From Sulfuricella sp. (GTDB lineage: Bacteria > Pseudomonadota > Gammaproteobacteria > Burkholderiales > Sulfuricellaceae), in contig JAIOJM010000137.1 in the NCBI GenBank assembly GCA_019911785.1, positions 1 through 6,339 of the forward strand: 6,339 bases of DNA, written 5' to 3'. The notes under the pieces are model-generated. The model did not search any database, was not told the origin of the DNA, and was given only the letters and a program-made list of their open reading frames with translations. The translations under genes were made by a program, and so were the position numbers. Shown here in pieces: positions 1 to 6,262 of this stretch; position 1 is the first letter of the stretch, and each line of letters opens with the position of its first letter.

Positions 1-2
1 GG

Positions 3-689
3 TTAGATCAGCCAGCCATTCTTGGCCTGCCCCAGTATGATGCCGCAAACGGAGAACTTATCGACATCGGCAGCCTGTTCGACCCTTTTCTCAACCCGGT
101 TCCGAATCGGAATCCGGATCGGAATGAGGTGGGTATGGTCATCGGCGCCTGCCTATGGATTTCTAAGGCTTTGTGGCAAGAACTCGGCGGATTTCCGGAA
201 TGGTTTGGTTCCATCGGCGAAGACCTCTATCTCTGCTGCCGGGCAAGGTTGACTGGATATCCCATTCGCGCACTGGGAATCTCCGGTTACAATCATCGAG
301 TCGGAGCCAGCTTCGGCGGTGGCAAGGTGCAGGGTGACAAATTAACCACTACATTCAGACGGCGCGCCCTATCGGAGCGGAACAAAACCTTCGTCATGGC
401 CATCTGCTACCCCGGCCCCCTGCTATTCTGGCTGTTACCGTTGCACCTCACCCTAATCCATCTGGAAGGGCTGCTGCTCACCTTACTAAAAGGAGACAGC
501 GCCGTCTGGCACAAAATCTATGTCTCACTACTGCCGGCATTGTGGAGTCAACGACGCAAACTTCTAACATTGAGGCGAGAGACTCAGTCACAGCGTAAAG
601 CCTCGCTCCGCACCTGGCTCGCTCCCTTCAGTTGGATTCCCTGGAAGTTTAAAATGCTAATCCGGCATGGATTGCCAAATCTCACCTGA
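3..689 (+). CDS. Family-2 glycosyltransferase, C-terminal part (5' end outside window)
   Basis: The reading frame is open from the left edge (base 3) to a TGA at 687-689, giving 228 visible residues, so the N-terminal GT-A half with the nucleotide-binding DXD is cut off by the window. The GTG at base 129 is internal to the domain and is not a credible start. The visible part carries the second half of a GT2 fold: GACLW (about residues 48-52), then GGFPEWFGSIGEDLYLC with the acidic ED pair (about 73-74) that supplies the catalytic base in this family, then an H-R-V-G-A-S-F-G-G segment (about 98-106). A strongly hydrophobic stretch follows (about 130-162), suggesting membrane association, and a basic tail ends the protein. 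The layout resembles rhamnosyltransferase-like enzymes that transfer a sugar from a nucleotide donor to a growing lipid-linked glycan. The exact donor and acceptor cannot be read from the sequence. The 3' end overlaps the convergent GT2 gene by 8 bp. Confidence 0.85.
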   Translation, partial: LDQPAILGLPQYDAANGELIDIGSLFDPFLNPVPNRNPDRNEVGMVIGACLWISKALWQELGGFPEWFGSIGEDLYLCCRARLTGYPIRALGISGYNHRVGASFGGGKVQGDKLTTTFRRRALSERNKTFVMAICYPGPLLFWLLPLHLTLIHLEGLLLTLLKGDSAVWHKIYVSLLPALWSQRRKLLTLRRETQSQRKASLRTWLAPFSWIPWKFKMLIRHGLPNLT

Positions 690-1665
690 CCAAAAGATCG
701 AAAGCGATGCTGCCCAAGTTGCGGGTATAGCGCGCATAGCCCCCATTCAAAATTTCGGCTATTACCACTGGCAAGCGAGCGAGCCGGTTCACCGGCAAGG
801 CGGCACGACGGCGCAGGTGAGCAATCTTGGCATCAACCTGTCTGCGGACGGTTTCTAGTGCCCCCAACCCCGCCAAGCGGGCAGATAGAGCATCCCAGCG
901 GGCGATTTCTTCAGCATAGTAAGACTGCCTGTCTAGAGCAACCGCCGCTCGCGCTTGCCGCAATAAACTCCGCCGGATGGCACCCAGCGCGTTGCCGCCA
1001 TGCTGCCGGTAGAGTTGCAGTGGTATTTTCACCAAACCAACCTTCCCGGTCCCAGTGGCCGCAAGAACCGCCGCGAGCCATGCATCATAATGCCACCCAT
1101 GAGGAATGGGTAGAAGCCGGTCACGCAATTGCGCTTTGAAAGCAAGAGTGGCGCCAGCGACAACGAAGTGTTTAATCAACACGTCAATAAAGCGGCCCTC
1201 TCGTGCGGCTTTACGTTCGCTGTGATCAAAGTTAACACGCTGCCACAAAGTGTAACCAAAGGAATGAAGGTCTGCATCGCATACTTCAGCATCGCAGCAA
1301 ACCCATTCCATCCCCATCGCAAATAATTCGGCAAACATTGCCAGCTTGTTCGGTAGCCATACATCATCCTGGTCGCAAAGTGCAATGACGTTCCCCGTAC
1401 AGAGGCGGATGGCCTGCTCAAAATTGGCACCGATGCCAAGCCGTTGTGGATTACGGTAAAGACGTACGGGGAAAGGTGCGCGAATGGCAAAGGTTGTTAG
1501 GATTTCGAATGTTCCATCTTCCGATGCATCATCGCATACAACCAATTCGTGGGGTAACCTGGTCTGGGAGACCAAGCTATCTAACTGGGCCGCCAGAAAA
1601 TTGGCTCCATTACAAGTGCAAAGAGCAATAGAAATACGATGTAGTGCGCTATCTAGTGTAGCCAC
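682..1665 (-). CDS. Family-2 glycosyltransferase (GT-A fold), 327 aa
   Basis: This is a complete GT2 enzyme. It opens with the nucleotide-sugar binding strand ISIALCTCNGANFL (11-24). CDDASEDGT (44-52) contributes the first acidic pair, ALCDQDDVW (95-103) holds the metal-binding DXD-type motif, and WHYDAW (191-196) supplies the likely catalytic-base aspartate D194. YRQHGGN (219-225) is typical of RfbF/rhamnosyltransferase-like members. The C-terminal 100 residues are basic and helical. The start is a GTG at 1663-1665. An in-frame stop lies a short way upstream with no ATG between, and CAGGG about ten bases upstream is a plausible ribosome-binding site. It is expected to transfer a sugar from an activated nucleotide donor to a lipid-linked glycan in the cytoplasm. 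Donor specificity is unknown. It is the last minus-strand gene, separated from the sulfotransferase by gene debris, so it may depend on read-through or on an unrecognised promoter. I see no strong -35/-10 pair. Confidence 0.9.
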   Translation of the reverse strand: MATLDSALHRISIALCTCNGANFLAAQLDSLVSQTRLPHELVVCDDASEDGTFEILTTFAIRAPFPVRLYRNPQRLGIGANFEQAIRLCTGNVIALCDQDDVWLPNKLAMFAELFAMGMEWVCCDAEVCDADLHSFGYTLWQRVNFDHSERKAAREGRFIDVLIKHFVVAGATLAFKAQLRDRLLPIPHGWHYDAWLAAVLAATGTGKVGLVKIPLQLYRQHGGNALGAIRRSLLRQARAAVALDRQSYYAEEIARWDALSARLAGLGALETVRRQVDAKIAHLRRRAALPVNRLARLPVVIAEILNGGYARYTRNLGSIAFDLLVR

Positions 1666-1733
1666 GATTATTAACCCTGTTTTGGGTATTCAGAGACAAG
1701 CATCAGTGCTTTCCTAGTGAATCTAGATTTTTA
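1666..1733 (-). other. Leader of the downstream GT2 gene / tail of the epimerase relic
   Basis: This stretch contains the CAGGG ribosome-binding candidate for the GTG-started GT2 gene and a short perfect palindrome, AATCTAGATT (1720-1729), with no loop. A loose promoter-like pair further upstream on the minus strand (TTGGTT, 16-base spacing, TAAAAA) matches consensus only partly. No Rho-independent terminator is visible. The rest of the 1666-2070 interval is covered by the two relics described separately. Confidence 0.3.
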
Positions 1734-1875
1734 TGCCCCACTTTCGAGCAACCAAGTGCTGATGAACCCCGTGCCTGCCGCCAGTTATGAAAAATCGCGT
1801 CCCTTTGAGGGCTGGCCAAAGTGATTCTCCACGATTAAGAATGGTGTTAGGATCTTCTTCTAATTTGTTTTGCAC
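1734..1875 (-). pseudogene. Broken N-terminus of an NAD(P)-dependent epimerase/dehydratase
   Basis: Reading the minus strand from a GTG at 1873-1875 gives VQNKLEEDPNT, then ESLWPALKGTRFFITGG. It then goes off frame and stops at a TAG (1723-1725). In a second minus frame, the same place reads TGFISTWLLES and runs to a TAA at 1731-1733. Joined, the two pieces give FFITGG-TGFISTWLLES, the classic first strand and glycine-rich loop of the extended SDR (NAD-dependent epimerase/dehydratase) family, with the W-x-x-L-K-G lead-in common in that family. The frame change is explained exactly by a 4-bp tandem duplication (GGCA GGCA on the minus strand, 1772-1779); removing one copy restores the motif. 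Only about 45 of the usual 300-plus residues are present, so the gene is also truncated, with GT2 starting about 70 bases further on. Weak protein-like sequence in the second frame (KALMLVSEYP) may extend the relic to about 1671. It was probably a nucleotide-sugar modifying enzyme of the same cluster. Confidence 0.72.
1772..1779. repeat. 4-bp tandem duplication (TGCC x2) that breaks the epimerase relic
   Basis: The plus strand reads TGCCTGCC, which is GGCAGGCA on the coding minus strand, inside the codons for the glycine-rich nucleotide-binding loop. With a single copy the codons read GGC GGC ACG GGG TTC (G-G-T-G-F). With two copies the frame shifts by four bases. This looks like a replication-slippage duplication and is the likely inactivating mutation, or one of several. 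Confidence 0.65.
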
Positions 1876-1880
1876 AACGA

Positions 1881-2071
1881 TTACCAGTCAGGCAGCTCAA
1901 AGAAAATTTCCAATTTCTCCCTTGCATATTCAAGCATATCCTCGCTCATGTTTGGATGCGCACCGTTACATAAGTTCACGATTCTTCAGTTTGCCGCTCA
2001 CTCGGCACACTCACCTTCAAGTTCATCCTAACCATACCCCCCAATAGTCTCGTCAAAGCCAAAATTGTCAT
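1881..2071 (-). pseudogene. Protein-like C-terminal remnant, unidentified
   Basis: This debris lies directly downstream of the sulfotransferase. One minus frame from a GTG at 1977-1979 gives a convincing protein end, VNLCNGAHPN then MSEDMLEYAREKL and IFFELPDW, with a TAA at 1881-1883. The same frame read back toward 2072 is also protein-like (NDNFGFDETIGGYG, DELEGECAE) but is interrupted by a TAG and two TGAs. A second frame opens with an ATG (2069-2071) that overlaps the sulfotransferase stop as TAATG; it encodes 31 residues (MTILALTRLLGGMVRMNLKV...) and ends in a TGA overlapping the GTG above. A frameshift between these frames, or accumulated stops in one frame, would explain the pattern. 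I do not recognise the family. The helical, acidic C-terminus is compatible with a second sulfotransferase end, but this is only a guess. Alternatively, two very small coupled ORFs are expressed here. Confidence 0.4.
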
Positions 2072-3021
2072 TACACCCTTCCCTTCAAACGCATTTTCCG
2101 CAACTCTTCAATAAGCCAATAGTCATCCTTCATGCCATTTTTAATAGTGTCGAGGAAGGCGGGATCCATCAGGCCGGGAATGGAATCAATATCGCGTGAC
2201 ACGGTCCCCCGGTAATGCAATTCACTGTCGAGCTGCTTGGCTTGCAGGCCAAGCAGTGCGGCCAGTTTCTCATGAAAACGCGCCCGTTCTGATATTCCGT
2301 CAAGAGCCACCAAATTTTGCGAGGCGGTGGCGAGTGGCACTTTGTTGCCAAGCGATTCCAGTTCAAATCCGATCAACACAAAATTGGTGCGAACAAAATC
2401 CAGTATCGCCAGTTTTTCCAACCGATCGAACTCGGTTTTCCATTGGATGTCATTGTTATCGCGATTCATTAAACCCCAAAACCAATTTAGATAAAACGAC
2501 AAATATGGCTTGATCAATGCATCATTCTGTAAAAGATCTATCAGGGGTTTCTCGCCGGAAAGAAAGGGGCTCCATTGATCCCTGTTGTTGACTTGATCGA
2601 AGAAATTTTTCCCTTCATGGAAGAGTCGGACATTCCATCTCAAGTCACTGATAAATCTAGAAAGTGGGTCCCGAATATAGGTAAAATAAACTGGACGCCG
2701 TACTTGAAAAATATCTCTGATGCGAATATGGATATGGTGATGGACGACCAGCCTGGAAACCATAGGGATCGCCAATTTATTACAATCCTCACTCAAAACA
2801 GTGCGGGTGAAATTTAGGTCACCACCATATCGCTGACCTGTTTCATGAAATAAATCATACGTATTTAGGCCATTACCGGAAAGCTTGGCAATCTGATGCC
2901 AGATCGAACTTCCTCCGGTTCTGGGGATATGGCAGAACACAAAAACCAATGAATTCATGGACTGGTAAAACGGATTTTTAAAAAGACCGCGCAATTTCAA
3001 GGGAACTGAAAATTTTTTCAT
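2071..3021 (-). CDS. Sulfotransferase (PAPS-dependent, Sulfotransfer_2-like), 316 aa
   Basis: This enzyme is predicted to transfer sulfate from PAPS (3'-phosphoadenylyl sulfate) to a hydroxyl of a sugar. VFVFCHIPRTGGSSI (26-40) is the 5'-phosphosulfate-binding loop, in the HIPRTGGS form typical of carbohydrate sulfotransferases. YFTYIRDPLSRFISD (112-126) is the 3'-phosphate-binding motif. HHHIH (94-98) lies at the position where this superfamily often has histidines near the active site. No signal peptide or membrane span is visible, so it should act in the cytoplasm. I chose the ATG at 3019-3021 because it overlaps the upstream glycosyltransferase stop as ATGA, a classic coupling arrangement. 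A longer frame to 3135 would lie 118 bp inside that gene and adds no recognisable domain. A clear ribosome-binding site is lacking, which fits translational coupling. In this cluster it would sulfate the surface glycan. The acceptor sugar is unknown. Confidence 0.85.
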   Translation of the reverse strand: MKKFSVPLKLRGLFKNPFYQSMNSLVFVFCHIPRTGGSSIWHQIAKLSGNGLNTYDLFHETGQRYGGDLNFTRTVLSEDCNKLAIPMVSRLVVHHHIHIRIRDIFQVRRPVYFTYIRDPLSRFISDLRWNVRLFHEGKNFFDQVNNRDQWSPFLSGEKPLIDLLQNDALIKPYLSFYLNWFWGLMNRDNNDIQWKTEFDRLEKLAILDFVRTNFVLIGFELESLGNKVPLATASQNLVALDGISERARFHEKLAALLGLQAKQLDSELHYRGTVSRDIDSIPGLMDPAFLDTIKNGMKDDYWLIEELRKMRLKGRV

Positions 3022-4187
3022 GGCAGGATTTTGATACCTCGCCTCTTGATCCAACCCAATGTATAGCCCGCAGCCTTGACCCAGCCTTGTTGGCAAACAA
3101 TATAATCCAGCATGCGTGACACATCGCTCAACCAACTAAAAAATGTTCTTTTATCGGAATAAGCTAGTCGCATAGGAGCCTGATAGGGCGTGGCCATCGC
3201 CTTGGCTTGTGTTCTTGACACGAACAGATCCAATTGTCGCCAAAACTCCGTATACAGTCGCAGATACTTCCCCTTGCCCTTTATAACAGTGGTTTTTGCC
3301 CGTTCAATTTCCTCGGGGGAAGCCCCCCAAGCTATGCCATCCTGACCGATTTCATGTTCACCAATAGATTGCTGTAAATATTGATTCGGAAGCATCACTA
3401 CAGGGCATTCGCAAAGTAACGCTTCGATGATCAGCGCAGAGTTCTCGTAGCAATAAAACAACTCTGACCGGCGGAAGATGTCTGCAATTTGGGATGGCGC
3501 CGGAGAATCAGGTAAATCACGAGTAATTTCCTTGCTATCTCTAGTTTCTGGAAACAATTCCCCACCATGATGATATTTATATTTTGCAGCAGAAAAACAG
3601 GTGCCACTACGCTTTTGGCGCGGTTCTGGAGTAAAGATGTTTGTATCCGATGCCGGTATGAAAAGCACTGAATCTTCGCAACCAACAGAATCCGCCAAGG
3701 TTTTGGAATAGGCGAGCAAGATTTCGTTCGGATCGTATTTATTGTCACCGCCTAAAAGGCCTGGAAAATTCATGACATAACGAACAACTAAGGGGCCATT
3801 AAATAGATTTCCCGGGATAGTTTCGGGATAAACCGTAATAGGCGTCAAGCCACGTTCAAAATCGGACTGGATTATGCGTGAACTCAAAACAGGTGTAAGC
3901 CAATCTGTATTGAAGCCATGGCTAGCCGGGTAATGCGGGTGAAGTATCATATAGGCACGCTCCCCTCGTCGGTTGAGGGCGTGGCATAACATGTGCAGCG
4001 ATTTAATTCCAGCAGAGGTTCGGACGTAGTTCGCGGCTACGATGTAATAAGGATTCCTTACGTTCGGCACGATAGAGTCAGTTGAACTATAAGGGTGCGG
4101 GCGAGGCAACGCATTGGAGGGGCTGTTTTTGTCAGTAATACCACTCTCTCTGCCATTTGTTGAGTTGGATAGATTTGCGGTGTTCAT
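3018..4187 (-). CDS. GT-B type glycosyltransferase (GT4-like), 389 aa
   Basis: The first about 45 residues are polar and low-complexity (rich in N, S, T and P) and probably disordered. The catalytic protein starts near NPYYIVAANYVRTSAGIKSLH (46-66), an N-terminal Rossmann strand and loop as in GT-B enzymes. Toward the C-terminus, ELFYCYENSALIIEALLCECPVVM (242-265) matches the donor-binding element of GT4-type enzymes, with two glutamates (E248, E255) followed by the C-P-V-V strand. Length fits the class. The last 50 residues are basic and aromatic, ending KRRGIKILP, perhaps a membrane-facing tail. The ATG at 4185-4187 lies 38 bases downstream of wzt and has no good ribosome-binding site. A start inside the disordered leader cannot be excluded. 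Its stop overlaps the sulfotransferase start by 4 bp, implying the two are made together and may act on the same glycan. Donor and linkage cannot be assigned. Confidence 0.78.
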   Translation of the reverse strand: MNTANLSNSTNGRESGITDKNSPSNALPRPHPYSSTDSIVPNVRNPYYIVAANYVRTSAGIKSLHMLCHALNRRGERAYMILHPHYPASHGFNTDWLTPVLSSRIIQSDFERGLTPITVYPETIPGNLFNGPLVVRYVMNFPGLLGGDNKYDPNEILLAYSKTLADSVGCEDSVLFIPASDTNIFTPEPRQKRSGTCFSAAKYKYHHGGELFPETRDSKEITRDLPDSPAPSQIADIFRRSELFYCYENSALIIEALLCECPVVMLPNQYLQQSIGEHEIGQDGIAWGASPEEIERAKTTVIKGKGKYLRLYTEFWRQLDLFVSRTQAKAMATPYQAPMRLAYSDKRTFFSWLSDVSRMLDYIVCQQGWVKAAGYTLGWIKRRGIKILP

Positions 4188-4225
4188 TTGATGTAGGCTG
4201 AATGATTTGCGGAGAAGATACGATA

Positions 4226-5515
4226 TTACGATACCTTGTCTTCATCCCTGATGGTTATTGGCTCATGGCTCATTTGGAATTCAACGTTGCCGACAAGATT
4301 GGCAACACCAAACCCGATGCCTCTCACTTCACTCCTGATTTCCAGAACGGCGCTATCCACACGTCTATGCAAAAAATGCAGTTCACCACCACATGAATCT
4401 CGAATTCCACAGTTCAAATAATATGTTCCCGGCATCAGGTTATTCACCAAGCTGAACTTGACATTCACCTCATCACCCGCTTCGAACCTTAAAGGCGCGG
4501 GGGCAACGCTTTTTCTTTCAATCCCATATATTGACCAGCCATCTACAGTTTTAAGAAGCATACCAAAAATTGGCGACTCCATAGCCTTGTTAAAGCGCAC
4601 GCGGTAATTCCAGCTAAATGGTTCACCATAAAGAATTTTGTTGGCAACCTCACCATGGCTATTTAGTATCCAGCAACACTCTATGTGAGCATCTCCACCC
4701 CCATATGAAATTTCACATACGGTAGTATTTTCGGCGATCACTATGCTGGAATGTTCCTGAGGTTCTTTACGCAGCCCGCCAAACATCATCTGCTCATAAG
4801 CATCACAGACCGACTTTGTATCCCCCACACCCACCTGTCGGCCATGCTGCAGCAATATGGCGTGCGTGCAGGTTCGTCTTACAGATTCGAGGTCATGGCT
4901 CACATAGATCAGCGTGCCCCCATTCTCTACAAAAAACTGCATTTTTCGCAGAGCTTTCCGCTGAAATCCAGCATCGCCAACTGATAGCGCTTCATCCACT
5001 ACAAGGATATCTGCATTGACATGAACATTGGCAGCAAACGCCAGTCTCACATACATCCCGCTCGAGTATGTCCTTACCGGTTGGTCAATGAATTCCCCTA
5101 TATCCGCGAAGGCGGCGACGTCGTCAAATCGTTCATCCATTTGCACCTTTGTGAATCCCATCAGCGCACCTTGGAAGTAAACATTCTCCCGCCCTGTAAA
5201 TTCTGGGTTAAATCCTGCGCCCAGCTCCAGCAATGCGGAAACACGTCCATTGACCTGCACGGTGCCGGATGTGGGTTTGAGAATGCCGCAGATAAGCTGC
5301 AGTAAGGTACTCTTACCCGACCCATTGCGGCCAATGATGCCGACTGTTTCTCCTTTGTTGATTTCAAAGGAAACGTCCTGCAAGGCGGTGAATTCCCGGT
5401 GAAAGCGAACCCGTCCAAAGGTCAACGCCTGCTTGATGCGGTCGCCGGGGTGGCCGAAGATGCGGTATTTCTTGGTGAGGTTTTTGACCGAGATGGCGAT
5501 ATCGTCAGAGGGCAT
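4226..5515 (-). CDS. wzt: Polysaccharide ABC transporter ATP-binding protein (Wzt-like) with C-terminal glycan-binding domain, 429 aa
   Basis: This is the ATPase of an ABC exporter for lipid-linked O-antigen or similar glycans. The N-terminal nucleotide-binding domain has Walker A GRNGSGKST (62-70), the family segment ELGAGFNPEFTGREN (97-111), ABC signature YSSGM (150-154), Walker B ADILVVDE (168-175) and the switch histidine in SHD (H207). After about residue 250 comes a beta-rich region of some 170 residues, the position and size of the Wzt C-terminal domain that binds the finished glycan and decides which chains are exported. Short ATPases of this family (about 250 aa) lack this domain. 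The ATG at 5513-5515 has AAGGGAAG about ten bases upstream. The start lies 11 bp inside the hepT toxin gene, so translation is probably coupled to it. The protein needs a membrane permease partner (Wzm), which is not in the window and may lie beyond the right edge. Confidence 0.93.
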   Translation of the reverse strand: MPSDDIAISVKNLTKKYRIFGHPGDRIKQALTFGRVRFHREFTALQDVSFEINKGETVGIIGRNGSGKSTLLQLICGILKPTSGTVQVNGRVSALLELGAGFNPEFTGRENVYFQGALMGFTKVQMDERFDDVAAFADIGEFIDQPVRTYSSGMYVRLAFAANVHVNADILVVDEALSVGDAGFQRKALRKMQFFVENGGTLIYVSHDLESVRRTCTHAILLQHGRQVGVGDTKSVCDAYEQMMFGGLRKEPQEHSSIVIAENTTVCEISYGGGDAHIECCWILNSHGEVANKILYGEPFSWNYRVRFNKAMESPIFGMLLKTVDGWSIYGIERKSVAPAPLRFEAGDEVNVKFSLVNNLMPGTYYLNCGIRDSCGGELHFLHRRVDSAVLEIRSEVRGIGFGVANLVGNVEFQMSHEPITIRDEDKVS

Positions 5516-5885
5516 CCCGATTGCTTCCCTTGGTTTGCTCGCCGCTGAGTATCGTTTGAGTCGCGTCCAGCAGTAATGGGAGTTCTGTCTTTATGGCATT
5601 CCAGACGATTTCCAGATCGACGCCGAAGTATTCATGGGCGAGCAGGTTGCGGAAGTCCTTGAAATCACGCCACGGCACCTCAGGGAAGTCAGCCTTGACT
5701 GATTCCGGCAGCTTTCCAACCGCTTCGCCGATGATCTCAAATTCACGTATAACGGCTGCGCAGCGCATCCTGTCGGTAATGAACTGTTCGAAGGCAATGT
5801 CTTGAACATAGGACTGGATTGCGCGCCCAGAATCCAGTATGTCCGTGAGATAAAGCTGGTGATGGCGTTCAGGCATAGAGAACAT
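5505..5885 (-). CDS. hepT: HepT-like ribonuclease toxin (HEPN, DUF86), 126 aa
   Basis: This is the toxin of a HepT/MntA type toxin-antitoxin pair. The small all-helical HEPN protein carries the RNase motif R-X4-H-X-Y in RNLLAHEYF (R79, H84, Y86). In characterised HepT proteins, R and H cleave RNA, and the tyrosine is AMPylated by the partner MntA to neutralise the toxin. All three key residues are intact, so the toxin looks functional. The front helix YLTDILDSGRAIQSYV (12-27) and REFEIIGEA (47-55) are also typical. The start is uncertain: the ATG at 5883-5885 overlaps mntA by 17 bp, while a second in-frame ATG at 5874-5876 (residue 4) overlaps by 8 bp and begins MPERHHQ, closer to many family members. 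Neither has a clear ribosome-binding site, which suggests coupling to mntA. The 3' end overlaps the wzt start by 11 bp. Confidence 0.9.
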   Translation of the reverse strand: MFSMPERHHQLYLTDILDSGRAIQSYVQDIAFEQFITDRMRCAAVIREFEIIGEAVGKLPESVKADFPEVPWRDFKDFRNLLAHEYFGVDLEIVWNAIKTELPLLLDATQTILSGEQTKGSNRDAL

Positions 5886-6162
5886 CTTTTTTTATTGTCT
5901 CGTGCACCATCGGCTTCAATGCGCTCTCGATGCCAAGATCGACGTGTTTTCCAAGGTTTTCTTCAAGATATCGTTTGCACCCGAAGAAATTCCGCAAGGT
6001 TTTCTTCTCGGCCTGAAATTCGACGAGGATGTCGATATCCGAGTCGTCCCGTGCTGCCTGGCGTGCATAGCTGCCAAAAAGTCCGATTACCGCTACACCG
6101 TAGTTCATTTGCATTTCCTGCTTGTGCGTTCTCAGGAAGGTCAGGATGTCATCTCGTGTCAT
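5869..6162 (-). CDS. mntA: MntA-like minimal nucleotidyltransferase antitoxin, 97 aa
   Basis: This is the antitoxin partner of hepT. It has the minimal nucleotidyltransferase signature GS-X10-DXD: G30-S31 in GLFGSYARQA, then D42 and D44 in SDIDILVEF, and a third acidic residue D75 in HVDLG. Such enzymes use ATP to AMPylate the HepT tyrosine near the RNase motif, switching the toxin off. All predicted catalytic residues are present. The length is usual for the shorter members of the family. The ATG at 6160-6162 is supported by GGAG (6170-6173) with a 7-base spacer. An ATG at 6165-6167 is out of frame and stops after two codons. It is the first gene of the coupled block mntA-hepT-wzt, so antitoxin is translated before toxin. 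AMPylating antitoxins of this type are not known to need DNA-binding autoregulation, and I see no obvious operator. Confidence 0.9.
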   Translation of the reverse strand: MTRDDILTFLRTHKQEMQMNYGVAVIGLFGSYARQAARDDSDIDILVEFQAEKKTLRNFFGCKRYLEENLGKHVDLGIESALKPMVHETIKKDVLYA

Positions 6163-6262
6163 ATCATGTCTCCTGCTGGAGCTGGAAATAAAATCCGTCT
6201 CGTTTCAGCAAGGCAATTAGAACTTGAGCACGCAGGTCTTTCTGTCATAGTGGTGTTTTGCA
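6163..6262. other. 100-bp gap before mntA
   Basis: No established gene is seen here. A 34-codon minus-strand ORF (6159-6263) starts at an ATG overlapping the upstream stop as TGATG and ends at a TGA overlapping the mntA ATG as ATGA. Its translation (MQNTTMTERPAC...) looks unlike a folded protein. Another minus frame reads LRAQVLIALLKRDGFYF and looks more protein-like, but it has no start. This could be a leader or decayed sequence. No confident promoter was found, although AT-rich TTTTAT lies about 35 bases upstream of mntA. Confidence 0.3.
6170..6181 (-). promoter_or_regulatory. mntA ribosome-binding site within a small hairpin
   Basis: On the minus strand CTCC-AGCA-GGAG can form a 4-bp stem with a 4-base loop, and its 3' arm is the GGAG Shine-Dalgarno sequence of mntA. 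The GGAG clearly supports the start at 6162. Whether so short a stem affects translation is doubtful. Confidence 0.45.

Noticed and set aside
1176..1490. 104-residue minus-strand frame inside the GT2 gene
   Set aside because: It overlaps the GT2 catalytic region in another frame and has no protein-family features.
1801..1812. Possible minus-strand terminator (CCCT-CAA-AGGG followed by a later T-run)
   Set aside because: The stem is only 4 bp, the T-run is not adjacent, and it lies inside the epimerase relic's coding text.
1787..2047. 86-residue plus-strand frame in the gap
   Set aside because: It is antisense to the epimerase and C-terminal relics, has a low-complexity S/H/P/R-rich translation, and shows no domain.
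3022..3135. Longer sulfotransferase start giving 38 extra N-terminal residues
   Set aside because: It lies entirely inside the upstream glycosyltransferase, adds no domain, and the ATG at 3021 forms a standard ATGA coupling with that gene's stop.
5883..5893. A-run (ATAAAAAAAG) near the mntA/hepT junction as a programmed frameshift site
   Set aside because: hepT is in the +1 frame relative to mntA, so a -1 slip on the A-run would not enter it; hepT has its own ATGs and a fusion is not needed.
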